Below are positions 10,539 through 22,200 of a stretch of 64,000 nucleotides of DNA, piece after piece. Every line of letters starts with the position of its first letter. Within the stretch, counting starts at the first letter, position 1. Position numbers and translations under genes: made by a program. This DNA comes from Prunella strophiata (taxonomy: Eukaryota; Chordata; Aves; Passeriformes; Prunellidae). The stretch lies in assembly GCA_036583965.1 (NCBI GenBank), contig JAZBQD010000027.1, positions 31,150,776 through 31,214,775 on the forward strand, in the 5' to 3' direction. Below the pieces are notes generated by a model that did no database searches, was not told the origin of the DNA, and saw only the letters and a program-made list of their open reading frames with translations.

Positions 10539-10944
10539 AGTTTCTATTTAAAAAATAAGGAATACGTGGTGTAGGTAAACTCTCCTTACCATTCCACCCA
10601 GTCAAAGTGGACAATGAGAAAAAATAATTATCTCTTTAAAAGTTGTAAATTTTAAACTGTGAGCAAAACTGTTTTATTTTTAGCTATTTGCAATAAATAG
10701 GAGCCCTAAAAAAATTCAAGAATTAAGCAGGGCAAGGGAGAAGTTTGGTGTCTAATTTTTTTAAAAAAATTTATTTCATTCCATAATACAAAAGAGTGAA
10801 CTGTGGTTCATCTAACAATATATCTAAATTGAAAAATATGGTTAAAGGGATAAATAACTGCAGGAAAAATAACATTTCAAAATATTTTGAACTGCCCCAA
10901 AATGTAACATTATCTAGTTCTACTTATTTCACTAGGAACAGCAA

Positions 10945-10984
<40 letters not shown>

Positions 10985-12214
10985 CTATTTTGTTGCACTG
11001 AATTTCGGTGTTGTAGGGGAATCACAAACTTTGGCTCCAGGGCTAATCCTATATGCCTTATGTGTTTGAGAGAAGTAAAGGTCCCAAGCTCCCTATTAGC
11101 ATAAAATAAATCCATTAAAAAACCAGTCAGGCCAGAAAGAATGGGTGCAATCAACTAGCAAGATTTGCTGTAGAAGAAAAGTTTCCTGGTTTTCCTCTAG
11201 AGGATACTTTTCAGGAATTTTCTTCATGACAACATCTAAAAGCCCTGATAGCAACAGGGAAAATGGCATTACTTTTGCTATGTGACTGCTCTGCTACTAG
11301 AAACACACACATGTATGCCTGATTTGCAGTCTGCATTTATTTGGTTTAGATGGGAGGAATTAAATGTATTCAGGATTTTGCTGCCTCTCCTAATTTCCTG
11401 TTTGCCAGGAAACATCAGCAAAAACAGCCATAAAACCCAAGTGAAACATTTACCACCAGACCTGACCCCTCAGAACTGCACTCAGCTGAACGCAGGCAGA
11501 AAGGGAACATCCTTTAAACACCCCTTTTATCTAGAAAAGGTTGTTGGAAATGTCTCCATAAAACATATGTTCAAGGCTATTAATTGTGTGGCAGGAGCTG
11601 AAATCTCAGTAATGTGTCCCCATCACGCACAAACCCCAGATGTTGTGTCAGCAAAACCATTTCCACCCAGTGCTGGTAGGTGTAACCACCCAAAATCTGC
11701 AAAATGCCTTTCCACGGTGCATCCACTGAGGCAGGAGAGTTCAGCAGCTCACAGGCAGGTTGTTCTGGAGACCAGGAAAGGGATTTTGTAGAGCAAAGAG
11801 GATGGAGCACAAAGGCACTGGACCCTACAAAGCTTGTGAAAACACCTGTGGCATGAGGGTGCACCATCAGTGCACTCACACTTCACTGACATCCAAGAAA
11901 TTTAAGTTTGAAATGAAATGCAATTATTTTTCCTGAATAAGGACTTGCAATCAGACTCTACAGGGTTAACTGATGTTCAGTTTGAACACTTTTTAAATTA
12001 TTAAGTTATGGAGGATGCAAAGTTTATTGGTCACCTGAACTGGGCTTTCCTCCACGTCAATGATACCCCAGGTAGAGACAGATTTGTGAGCCATCAGCTT
12101 AAGGTTAATGGTGTAAAATGAAAGGAACTGCTGGGTTTAAGGGGATTTGGACAATAAAATGGAAACTGTCAAACTTGAGGGGGACTGGTCAAAAGAAACA
12201 CCAGAAAGAACAGC
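10539..12214. other. AT-rich unique sequence with an A36 tract
   Basis: No gene recognised. It includes a MEF2-like TTATTTTTAG near 10673-10682 and a 36-base A run at 10946-10981. The open frame at 11282-11791 (169 residues) shows no domain, signal peptide or repeat I can recognise and is treated as chance. Confidence 0.45.
10946..10981. repeat. Poly(A) tract, 36 bases
   Basis: An uninterrupted run of 36 A. No retroposed gene or SINE body was recognised just upstream, so it is called a homopolymer microsatellite rather than an insertion tail. Confidence 0.97.
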
Positions 12215-12722
12215 TGGAGAACTCAGAACTGGGGACACCACCACAGGGAAGACATGGATCTGTTGGAGCAAGTCCAGAGGAGGCACCAAGATGATCAGAG
12301 GAATGGAGCAGCTCAGCTGTGATGAAAGGCTAGGAGAGCTGAAACTGTTCAGCCTGGAGGAGTGTAGGAGTGACCTAATTGTGGCCTTTGAGTGACTTAA
12401 GGGAACCTACAGAAAACATGGAGAGACAGTTTACAAAGGATGGAGTGAGAGGACAAGAGAGAATGGTGTCACACTGAAAGAGGGGAGGGATTGAGATCAG
12501 ATTTAAGGAAGACATTTTTCCCTCTGAGGGTGTGAGGCCCTGGCACAAGGTGGCCACAGCAGCTGTGGCTGGATCCCTGGAAGTGTCCAAGGCCAGGCTG
12601 GATGGGGCTTGGAGCAACCTCAGCTACTGGAGGTGTCCCTGCCAGTATGGCAGGGCAAAACTGGATGATCTTTAAGGTCCCTTCCAATCCTGACCACTCC
12701 ACAATACTATGAGGATTCTGTG
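12215..12722 (+). mobile_element. CR1 LINE 3' fragment, about 500 bp
   Basis: One of the longest CR1 pieces in the window. It starts in CAGAACTGGGGACACCACCA and continues through AAGTCCAGAGGAGGCACC, AACTGTTCAGCCTGGAGGAG, a decayed GAGGGTGTGAGGCCCTGGCA block and GTCCAAGGCCAGGCTGGATG. It ends near CAATACTATGAGGATTCTGT. It covers the end of the second open reading frame and the 3' UTR, with internal indels. Not coding. Confidence 0.88.
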
Positions 12723-14190
12723 AAGGTCATGGTCTTCTGCACTGATAATATTTGAATAAAGTAAAGACAAGGTGAATGAAGAAACATCTAGGTACATGAT
12801 CCATGGGATCACACTGGAGATTTCCAATATCTGCACAAGCTCTGCCAGACCAGTCTTGGTAGAAAGTTCTCCTGAAGGTGCTGAGGTGCCCAGGAAATGA
12901 ACCCAGCTGCCAGTCAACAGAAAGAACCTAGACACAAATTTCACTGTGGGACAAAAGACCCAGGCATGGACCTTTTGGATTCACAGGAGAGTTCCTTAGT
13001 CCAGTGACAGTTCCACACCACCACCAATGTGCATCCCTTCTGATGCCAAGCCTTGACCAAGACTGGATTTGTTTTTAAAAATATGGAGGGATGTCATTAC
13101 ATGAGCCACCCTCTGAGAACCAGGAGTGAAAGGAAAGGGAAAGAGAGATGATGACTAGTCAAATGTTTACATTGCTTCATTTAATATCTAGGTTCACATA
13201 CTGGATCCCATCAATTAACTTACAAAGCACTTGAATTGTCATTTATTTCTTTTCGAAAACCAAATTGTGATTATTCTGCCTCTTTCTTGAACTTTCTGGA
13301 AAATTATGTTCTAAAGTGCAAAAGTGGCACAAAAATAATTGCAGTGACTTTCTGTGACTATGTGCTTTTTAATTGCAGATTTTTCCTTCCCAAATCAGAG
13401 CAAAAAAGAGCAACTGACGACTACAGCTGGATGAATACTGCAATCATTACCCTTGTTATAATGATACATTTCAATAACAACCACAATTCCTGATCCCCAC
13501 GGATGGCTTTATAATGACCATGGATTATGCTGAGAAAATGCTATTCCTAATTTTATTGTTAATGGAGTGTGAAAGTCTTGCTCTGTGGTGGAGGCTAATT
13601 GTCACTTTAGATGTAATTTCCATCACTCAAAGAACATGTATGCTCTATGTATTAATTACAGGATACCATGATGGCTTTTGTTGACAAGAGATGGTGGATT
13701 TCAGACTTCCAGCCAAATGGAGCAGTTCCCTCTCTAAAAAAACTTTCATTATCATTTACCAACAGCACTTTTTATCATAGGTAGAACGTGGCCATGTTCA
13801 TGGCCTTCAGAACATTTGGTATCTGCATAATTAAACTAATCCATTGCAGAGCAGTAGTCAAAAGTCAAATCTTAATGAACTGGAAAAATGATACTTCAAT
13901 TTGCTGTCTCCAATCCCCAAATTAGCATAATAAACATAACGTATTTCTAATCTGTGAAAAAAAATAGAGTTTTTTTCCTTATTCTTAAATGGTTACTGTG
14001 TATTAAAGACATTATTTTCAGTGGCTTCATAAAATATCAGCTATTTTTGAGTAATTTAATAAAAATAATGTAAATATGTTACGCAAACCCCACAACATCT
14101 TGTTATTTTTGCTGAAAATACTATTTATTCAAATTTTTTTTGTTGTTGTAATAAATTTCCCATTCTTTTTAATCCATATACAAGGCATAT
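12723..14190. other. Unique sequence, candidate conserved non-coding block
   Basis: No exon was found. From about 13200 to 14160 the DNA is AT-rich, nearly free of recognisable repeats, and dense in homeodomain-type words, for example CCAAATTAGCATAATAAAC near 13916. This is typical of conserved vertebrate enhancers. The call rests on appearance only. Confidence 0.35.
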
Positions 14191-14191
14191 T

Positions 14192-14217
14192 TCCCAGTGG
14201 GTGGGTACCCACTGGGA
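14192..14217. repeat. Perfect 11-bp hairpin with 4-base loop
   Basis: TCCCAGTGGGT (14192-14202) pairs exactly with ACCCACTGGGA (14207-14217) around a GGGT loop. A smaller palindrome, GGGTACCC, lies inside. I do not recognise a mobile element around it. Confidence 0.92.
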
Positions 14218-14561
14218 GAGAATGAGTATTCCTAAGGAATCCAGGGAGTTGACTGGTGGAGGTCAGCAGTGACTTTTAATCCCTTTTTTCCTCTGCCCTT
14301 GGTGCATGGAGAGGGATTTGATTGTGATGAGCTCAGTGATAAAGGAAACAGAAATCAATGTTGCTCTCCATGCTGCAGCCATGTCCATCACTAGTCAAGA
14401 TCCAAGTCCATCCTGCCTGGCTCTGCTGGAATTCAGGTCACAGCCTCCAAGGGCTGCCTGTGGCAAATGATGGGAATTGATTTTCTTCCCCCTCATTTTA
14501 CTTATCAGAAAATGCAACAGATCCATTAAACATTGTTTGCTAAGATAGAACTTCAGATTCT

Positions 14562-15101
14562 CCCCCTCTGCTCTGCCCTGGTGAGGCCCCAGCTGGAGGA
14601 ATGTGTCCAGTTCTGGTGACCCAGACACAAGGACATGGAACTGTTGGAGCCAGTCCAGGGCAGGCCATGGAGTTGCTGGAGGAGCTGCAGCACCTCCCTT
14701 ATGGAACTGGGATTGGAGAGTTGGGAATGTTCAGCCTGGAGAAGAGAAGGTTGTGTGGAGACCTCACAGCACCTTCCAGGACCTGAAGGTGCTACAGGAA
14801 AACCAGGGAGGGGCAATTCATCAGGAGTGACAGGATACAGGGAATGGCTTCCCACTGCCAGAAGAGAGGTTTAGATGGAATTTTGGGAAGAAATTTTTCT
14901 CTGTGAGGGTGGGCAGGCCCTGGCACAGGGTGCCCAGAGAAGCTGTGGCTGCCCCTGGATCCCCTGGCAGTGTCCAAGGCCAGGCTGGATGAAGCCTGGA
15001 CCACTCTGGGGTAGTGGAAGTTGTCCCTGTCTGGGATGGCACTGGATAAGCAGCGAGCTCCCTCCCAAACAAACCATCCCCTGGTTCCATGATTCCATAA
15101 C
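14562..15101 (+). mobile_element. CR1 LINE 3' fragment, about 540 bp
   Basis: It begins at TCTGCTCTGCCCTGGTGAGG and continues with CTGGAGGAATGTGTCCAG, GGACATGGAACTGTTGGAGC, GGAATGTTCAGCCTGGAGAA, GTGAGGGTGGGCAGGCCCTG and GTGTCCAAGGCCAGGCTGGA. It ends at GGTTCCATGATTCCATAA. A short stretch (about 14660-14700) looks locally duplicated or rearranged. Reading frames across it are broken. Confidence 0.9.
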
Positions 15102-15211
15102 AGAGGCCAGGGATATAATGAGAGTCAGAGTCCTGCCACCTTGCCTGAAATTGTGAAGGCACAGAAAGCAAAATTTGGCCCAGAGCAATATTGCCAACCC
15201 CAAATCAAGGG

Positions 15212-15245
<34 letters not shown>

Positions 15246-15999
15246 AAAACAAAAAAAAAAAACAAAAAAAAAAAAACCCTAAAATAAAATATTTACCAGA
15301 AGGTAAATACCTAAGGGAAGGGGGGTGCTGAAGGATCCTAAGCCAGTTTGCTGGGGCAGACTCATAAAGGACCATCCTCCTGTCTGCAGACATGTGGAAG
15401 TGTGAATATTCCATCAGATCTCCACAACAAACTTAATCTGTATTGCACCAGTGCCCTACCTCATTTTAGCAGTGCAAAATAGCCAAAGCTTTAGAGAATA
15501 GCTCAGCCATCTGCGCCTGCAGGTGTTTACAATACAGAATAAATTAAGAAGTGACAAGGCATTGAGAAGGTTACAGTTGAATAATTACCAAGGAAAACTC
15601 AAAATCTTATGCACCATTTCAACTCCTGAAGATGGAGTAGCTTCCTCTGTCCTTTTAAAATAATTTTCCACTCTTGCTTAGTTTGCCCTTCTGTCTGAAG
15701 GACACCTCCCTTCTCCAAACAGAGAACTTGCAGAAATTATGTCAATACTTGTGGTAACAAGGCTTTTTATTCCTTTTTTATTTAATTTATGTGAGAAATT
15801 CAGCTCCCAGAGTGGAGCACAAAGCCGTGTCCCATCCATGTTCCGTGACAGCATCTTCTGGCTCTGGTTTTCTTTCTGAAAGCCTCTAGAAAAGTTCAGT
15901 TTAGACATTGTGAAAAGAAATACGTGGAGATATGTGGGGTCTGGGACATTCCCAAGGTTTTCTTCCTGATTATGAGCGAGTTCCATGGAAGGCAATGAC
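15102..15999. other. Unique sequence with an interrupted poly(A) block
   Basis: It contains the A-rich block at 15212-15276. Otherwise it is non-coding AT-rich sequence without recognisable genes. The 118-residue frame at 15678-16034 on the minus strand overlaps the next CR1 piece and has no known features. Confidence 0.45.
15212..15276. repeat. Interrupted poly(A) tract, 65 bases
   Basis: A run of A with only four C interruptions, starting after CAAATCAAGGG and ending before CCCTAAAATAAAAT. Confidence 0.97.
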
Positions 16000-16085
16000 A
16001 CTTCTTTACTCAGAGGGAGGTGAGGCCCTGGCACAGGTTTGCCTGAGAAGCTGTGGCTGCCCCTGGATTCCTGGAAGTGTTGGAA
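16000..16085 (+). mobile_element. CR1 LINE internal scrap
   Basis: It carries only the middle of the CR1 3' end: GAGGTGAGGCCCTGGCACAG, AGAAGCTGTGGCTGCCCCTG and GATTCCTGGAAGTGT. At that point, where CCAAGGCCAGGCTGG should follow, the sequence switches to a polypurine tract. The true CR1 terminus is absent. Confidence 0.8.
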
Positions 16086-16300
16086 AGGAATAGGGAAAGG
16101 GAAAAAGGAAAGAAGAAGGAGAAAGAGAGGAAGAGGAAGAGGAAATGGAAAAAGGAAGAAAGAAAAGGGAAGAAGGAAAATAAAGAGGAGAAGGGAAAGG
16201 AAGAGGAAGAGGGGAAAAGGGAAGAGAAGGAAGAAGGAAGACAGAAGAAGGCAGAAGGAAGAAAAAAGGAAGGAAGGAGAAAAGGGGAAGGAAAGAAAAG
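16082..16300. repeat. Polypurine (GA-rich) tract, about 218 bp
   Basis: Nearly all bases are A or G in irregular GGAA, GAAA and GAGG words, with only a handful of T or C interruptions. It could adopt triplex (H-DNA) structure. Open frames made of K, E, R and G are a by-product of composition. Confidence 0.95.
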
Positions 16301-16795
16301 TTAAATCCTTTTAACAAGGAGATAACCACCAGAAATTTTGCATCATCTATGTGGTATTGAGGTGTGTCTGGCCACAGCATTGGATTTCAAGATCTCTGGA
16401 AGCAACCCATACACAAGACTAAATAAATGAGTAATTAAATATCCTGGGCTCTTCCTCATGTGGCACCAGCTTTCTCTGATATTCGCAGAAGTCTTGGAAC
16501 ACACAGAGCTACAAAGAGCTCCTGCTCAAATCCATCTTTCAGCAGCTTCAGCCTAAATTCCAGCTTCCCAAAGTAATTCCCTGTCTGTAATGGCCTGGGG
16601 AGAGGCAGAGCCCAGGGAAGAGCACTGCAGGGGAGCTGCTAATGATGCCTGGGCTGAGAACTCACAAAAAACCATTTCCAGAGGGGTAGAAGAGGAGTTT
16701 CATCTCCCACCAGGTGTAGTTTGGCCCAGGGCAGTGAGTTTATCCCTACATGGCATCCACCATCCTGGAAAATGAGACTTCTCAGGGCTAAGAAC

Positions 16796-16840
<45 letters not shown>

Positions 16841-17817
16841 AGAGGTAAATAAAACCCTTGGGGGTTTTAATTTTACAAACCTGCAGTGTTTTAATGAAGA
16901 GAAGGCCAGCATCTGTCCCCTGCAGGAAAGGGAGGGGACTGTAGGGTCACACATGCTTTGCAGAAGTGCAAAATCAGGCTTGAGGAATGGACTTGGAGCT
17001 GCAGGGTTTCCCAGCTCTTTATTCCTTTATCCCAGACTCATTAAGCCCATGTTTTGGTCAGACATAAAAAAAGAGGGAGATTTCTCTGGCACTTATAAAA
17101 CAAAGCACTTGGTAGGATCCTGGCCAAACACCAGTTGTGGCTGAAGCAGAAGATTTAGCTGGGTCAGTAACACAGCAGCACAAACTGGGTTACCTCCTGC
17201 TTCAGCTGCCAAACCAGGGAAGAAAAACACTCAGAATTAAATATATAACAGTACAAAAAATAACAGCAGACCTGGACATGTGTTATCTCTGTAAAGCAGA
17301 TGTTTTTACTGTGTCACATACTGGCTGGTGTGCAGAGGAACTAATAAAGTGATTTACAGCTGTAATTACACTTATTTTATTATATAGGATGAACTACACT
17401 GAGGTGCAGATCCAGCAAACCCCAGTGAATATTCCAAATAAAGGAATTCAATCTTAACCTTGAGCAAGACTGATGGGTGGAGGTTGATACACAGAAGGCT
17501 ACTTTTTATTGATTTAGCATGTTCCTCCCCAAAAGGGGAGGAGCCAGATGCAGCAGAGGATGCTGAATCCAGTAGCCCACAGGTGGCTTTTTGTCCATAG
17601 GTTTATCCAGAGCTGAGAGTGTGCTCCCAGTAGGCACCCAAAATTTTAATGTTTTTTTTTTTTCCTATCAGTTGGCAATATTGAATTATTTGGTTCATTT
17701 TTTGCAGCTTTTGGTATGCAACTATGATGGAGTGGAATAAAAAAAAAAAAAACCCAATGTACCCACCAGCAGATTTCAGCAGCAGTTTGGGGTTTGGTGT
17801 TGTACCACAGGGTTTAG
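16301..17817. other. Unique sequence with a T39 tract
   Basis: No gene seen. It includes a T39 run at 16801-16839 and shorter T and A runs near 17648-17662 and 17740-17752. Short frames around the T39 run are chance. Confidence 0.45.
16801..16839. repeat. Poly(T) tract, 39 bases
   Basis: An uninterrupted run of 39 T. This is one of the longest homopolymers in the window and a likely indel-prone position in any assembly. Confidence 0.97.
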
Positions 17818-18183
17818 CCTTAGAGAATTGGGATTGTTCAGCCTGGAGAGGAGAAGCTTCAGGATGATCTAATTGATTGTGCCTTTCCAGAAGGAGCAAA
17901 CAGGAAAGATGGAGTGGCAGGACACAGGGAATGGCTTCCCACTGCAAAGGGCAGGGTTGGATGGGATATGGGGAAGGAATTGTTCCCTGTGAGGGTGCTG
18001 AGGCCCTGGCACAGGGTGCCCAGAGCAGCTGTGGCTGCCCCTGGATCCCTGGAAGTGTCCAGGGCCAGGCTGGATGGGGCTTGGAGCAACCTGGGATAGT
18101 GGAAACTGTCCCTGCCGTGGCAGGGGTGGCACTGGATGGGCTGTAAGGTCCCTTCCAACCCAGGCTATTCTATGACTCTGTGG
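17818..18183 (+). mobile_element. CR1 LINE 3' fragment, about 365 bp
   Basis: It starts at AGAGAATTGGGATTGTTCAG followed by CCTGGAGAGGAGAAG and is well preserved through ACACAGGGAATGGCTTCCCA, GAGGGTGCTGAGGCCCTGGC, GTCCAGGGCCAGGCTGGATG and GGTCCCTTCCAACCC. It ends in TTCTATGACTCTGTGG, a degenerate terminal octamer. Confidence 0.93.
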
Positions 18184-19067
18184 TAAATCAGGTATCAGGT
18201 AAAAGGTCTAGAAAGGTAAAAATATTTCTAATCCATGTATTTTCTTCTAAGGTTTTGAAATTAAAGTTTTGTTTATGGTCAAACCCAAGCACAATAGGTC
18301 AGTTGCTCAGTTTCTTGCAGTTCCTCATCAGGCATTGAACTTGTCATCTTTTTCCTACCTAACACAGTAATCTGGACCTTATCCTAGGAGGAATCTCTGA
18401 AGAGGGCAGTCTGAGGTCTTTCTCTCAGACCTTCAGTGGTCAACAGGCATGAAAAAGCCACAGCCAACCATAGAAAAACCAGCTGAAGACATGCAGAGAA
18501 AAGTTTTCCTTCACTTGCTCAACTGTCAGGCCAAGAGACATCCACACCACTCCAATTTTTGACTCAACCTATTTGAGCAGTCAGATCAGTTCTTGAGCAT
18601 TTGTAGGATTATCCAATTAAAATGTTAGCAGGCAAATTGAACAGCATGGAATCACTCTACAGAAAATTGCACAAGGCAGGGTTTTTTCCCCAGTGTAATA
18701 AAACTTCTCCAAAGGCAGGCTGTCCTTTCACTCCTTTCTGATTGTTTTATAAAGCTTTTGGTGTCTGTCTTTGAAAACTGAAAAACAAATTTTCTACTCA
18801 ATTTCTTTTCCTCCTTCTTGCAGCATAGAGTATGCACTAAAACTGAGTAGGGGGAAGGAGGGAGGTGGTGTGAGGAGTGAAAAACCTCACTTTTTAACTA
18901 TTATTAGAGTTGCACAAAAAGCCAGGGCACTAAGACAGCATAGGATGTTGTGGCAAGATAAGAAACATGTGGCAGGTGAGGTGAAGTAAGAGTAAATAAA
19001 TGCTGACTTTAAAAATAAAAGTTTTCTTGTAGTGAAGTGTGGGAACAACCAAAGCCAAGAAGTCACA
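18184..19067. other. Unique sequence, no gene seen
   Basis: Ordinary AT-rich non-coding DNA. No repeat, exon or structured element was recognised. Confidence 0.4.
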
Positions 19068-19201
19068 GTATCACAGAATCTTGGAATGGATCCCTGCCAT
19101 GGGCAGAGACAACTTCCACTGTCCCAGGTGGCTCCAAGCCCCATCCAACCTGGCCTTGGACACTTCCAGGAATCAAGGGGCAGCCACAGCTTCTCTGGGC
19201 A
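19068..19201 (-). mobile_element. CR1 LINE 3'-end fragment, minus strand
   Basis: The plus strand reads ATCACAGAATCTTGGAATGG, CCTGCCATGGGCAGAGACAA, CCTGGCCTTGGACACTTCCA and CAGCCACAGCTTCTCTGGGC. This is the reverse complement of the CR1 3' end with its terminal octamer first. The GGTCCCTTCCAACCC part is missing, so it has an internal deletion. Confidence 0.9.
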
Positions 19202-22200
19202 ACAAAGATTTGCTGCCAGTATTGTTCCTGTAATTTTAACACTTACCCTCTTGTTTTACAGTTATGGAAAAATATTAATTGCGGCAGCAAAGATTTGCCA
19301 TGGCATTTCAGGGTTTTTAATGTCAGCCAGCTGGTATTTTAGCAGTGTGAGACAAAGCTCACCCAGACATGGGGTGTAAATGGAAGTGATAATTTCTTTT
19401 TGCTGCACAAAGGCCTGTGAAAAGCAAACTCCAGATTTTCATGTTTGCTGGGAGTGGGGAATATCTCTGCATGAGCAAGCTCTCATCTTCTCCCTCGCAT
19501 GCCTGCTTCATCATCGCGCCGGCTTGTCTGACTCATCTCAGATCAACAGGAGCTTGAAATTATCTCCAGGTCCATTATGAAATCCATAACAGGGCTGGGA
19601 AGATGCACTGAGGAGCAGAGTAGGGGGGCAAAGCTTTTGTTCCACCCTGCCTCGGCACAGCCACTCTAAATTGTGCCATCACACCAAGCAAATAAACAAG
19701 AAGCAGCATTTTTGTGCTTCCTGCCTCTTGGGAATTTTTGTATTTCACATGTTTTACTTCAGCAGGAAACACAGAGCTTAATCAGGCTTTTTGTCTGAAA
19801 TGTAATTGGAGTTTGGCTGTTTTCACCCTTTTTAAGCACTTCAAACATGAAATTGCAGACTCGTGCATTCACGTGGGCTCTGAGCTCAGAGGGCGGATGT
19901 GCTGGCTTTAGTGGTGTCACAGACCCAGAAATACTTTCATTGGACTCAGAAATACTCTCATTCAGTGAGGTGCTGTCCATCAGGAATAGAGAGACTGGAA
20001 TTTGGCAAAGATCTGTGGGTTTGCTGCTGGCTCCCAGGGTTAACAGGGCACCGGAATGAAATGCTGAGGAGCCTCATGCCTGTCCTCTGATCTGCCATCG
20101 CCCAGGGATGGTCACACCAGGCTCATCCTCTCTGCTCCCTGAATACTAAAGAGAAATAAAATATTATTTACCACTGCAACTACTCTAAATGCAAGAGAAA
20201 ATGGTACACTATGCACATAATTACTGTCTGGTGGCTCTAAGGCACAGTTTTTTTCCCAGAGAGGAGAGGAATAAAAGTGTGTATTCCTGCAAGAGATCAA
20301 AACCAGGAGGACAGAACTATGGCAGAAAAAGAAATACACACAAATAATTGGACTTAGCAGAAATGTGATATCTCAGACAAACAGATAGAGGATTCACTTT
20401 GTGAAAAATAAATGAAATGGAGATACAAGGGAAACAAACATAAATAAAAATAGATGGCATCAGTGTAACAGGCTTAGACTTACTTAAGCTTATATGTATT
20501 GACTCTAATGGGGAGCTCTGACTGCACTCTGCATTTAAAACTGCAGGACTGGGACCTGTGTGCTCCAAATCATAACCTTGCAGGTCCACCCTGAGTCAGA
20601 ATATCCCCATAGGCACCAGATGATTTGGTTACCAGGTTTAGAGCCTCTCTGCAGTCTGGACAGCTTTGGGTTCCTTTGAGTCTGCTTTGAGCATAGAGAT
20701 TTCCTCTTGTGCCATCACAGCAGCAGGAAAGGACATATTGAAAATTAAGTCAGAGCTCCAAAACTTTTCAAACTTCTGTGGAAGACAATATATAGGGTAA
20801 GAATAGACAGAGCTTAGAAAGGAGTGCATAGCAACAATGGAAAGTTTGCTTTCTGCAAAAACACAACATTGATAATATGGGTCTATTTATAAAACCTGGG
20901 AAGACAGAATGATTAAAAACAAGTTCTTAAAATACATTTGTAAAGAAAGTTCAGACTTCTGTTTCCTCCTGATTCTAGGAAAGATAAAAGTTTGTGAGTG
21001 TTACCAACTTCTATAAAGTTGGTCTTGGAGATTTTTTCTCTTTGGGTAGAAAGAGAAAGATGAGAGGCATTGAAGTGATCTATGAAAGGGGAAGAGCTCA
21101 TTCATTCTTCACACAAAACACTGGGAATGAACCCACTCAGGTGGATTCCTGCCCTTCTGCAGAGCTGTGCTCCCTGCTGTCCCTGCTTTTGGAAAACATT
21201 CATTACACCCTTTCTTTCCAAATCTTTGAGCTTTTCTCCTCAGTGAGCTGAGGTTGCTCAGATGTCAGGGGTGCAGTCTGGGAAATAGCTCTGGAATACA
21301 AATGAGTCAAACTTGTCCCTGGCTTTGCTTTCTCTGGGTGTCCACAGAAAGAAGAACCTGGATTCATCCTGACTCCTGAGTCACCCTCAGCAGCACAGAT
21401 GTACATGACCACTAATGCAGCCCCAAAACCAAGGTGATCCTCTGGGTCTATCTCAGCTTTGCCTCAGGGTGTAAATGGAGTTTCCAAAGCATCAAGGTGA
21501 GCTTGGTGCCCAAAGCAGAGTTCCTCAGTGCTCTCCTGCTTCTGTAACCAGTCAGAGAGAAAAGCACTGCCATGGAGACACTCCCCTCCAAACCAGCCAA
21601 ATACCCCAGCATTTTTGCTGTAAATACCCCAACAGACCCCAAATTAACCAGCAGCCTCCCCAGGGATGGCTCCTACCCCCAGAACCTTCTACTTCATAAG
21701 TTTTTGAAGCTCTTCAAATGCTCCCTGCTGTCTCTCCTTATCTCTTTGCCTCTGGCCCAGCTTTCATCCTCCCATTTTTCCTGCAGTGTCTGTGGCAATC
21801 TGTAGCCCAGCAGATCCTGGGTTTGTCATCCCTTAGACTCCCAACAGATCCAGCAAACCAGCTGTGCTGGGGCTCAGCTCTTTGGCACAGACACCTCTCA
21901 GCCTCCATCAAACAAATGAGGGATTCTGCTTTTCCACAGACCTACACCCCAGCACAGCAGTTCTCTCCACAGCAGCCTCATCATGTTCACAGGCAGATGC
22001 TCTAAATTAGCTGTGCTCTACGAATGGGAGCAGCATTGAGGTGGGGGAATGGAAAGGGGATGAGAAAAACTGAAACATTTTGCCAAAGGTCACATTTCAA
22101 ACAACTTAATTTAGCTTCATTTTAAAGGGCTTCTTGCCACAAGATTCCATATGAGTCTTTTTTGCCTCCTTTTCTTTTTTTTCTTTTGGTAGCATAGCAA

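Noticed and set aside
4992..10614. Open frames of 400-880 residues rich in WDRQTGTD or CPSLSQSVPV
   Set aside because: These are translations of arrays 2 and 3. There is no domain, no conserved start, and the composition is dictated by the satellite unit.
15212..15276. Poly(A) as the tail of a processed pseudogene or SINE
   Set aside because: The sequence just upstream is a CR1 3' region and short unique DNA. CR1 does not use a poly(A) tail, and no retrocopy body or target duplication is visible. The same applies to the other A and T runs listed.
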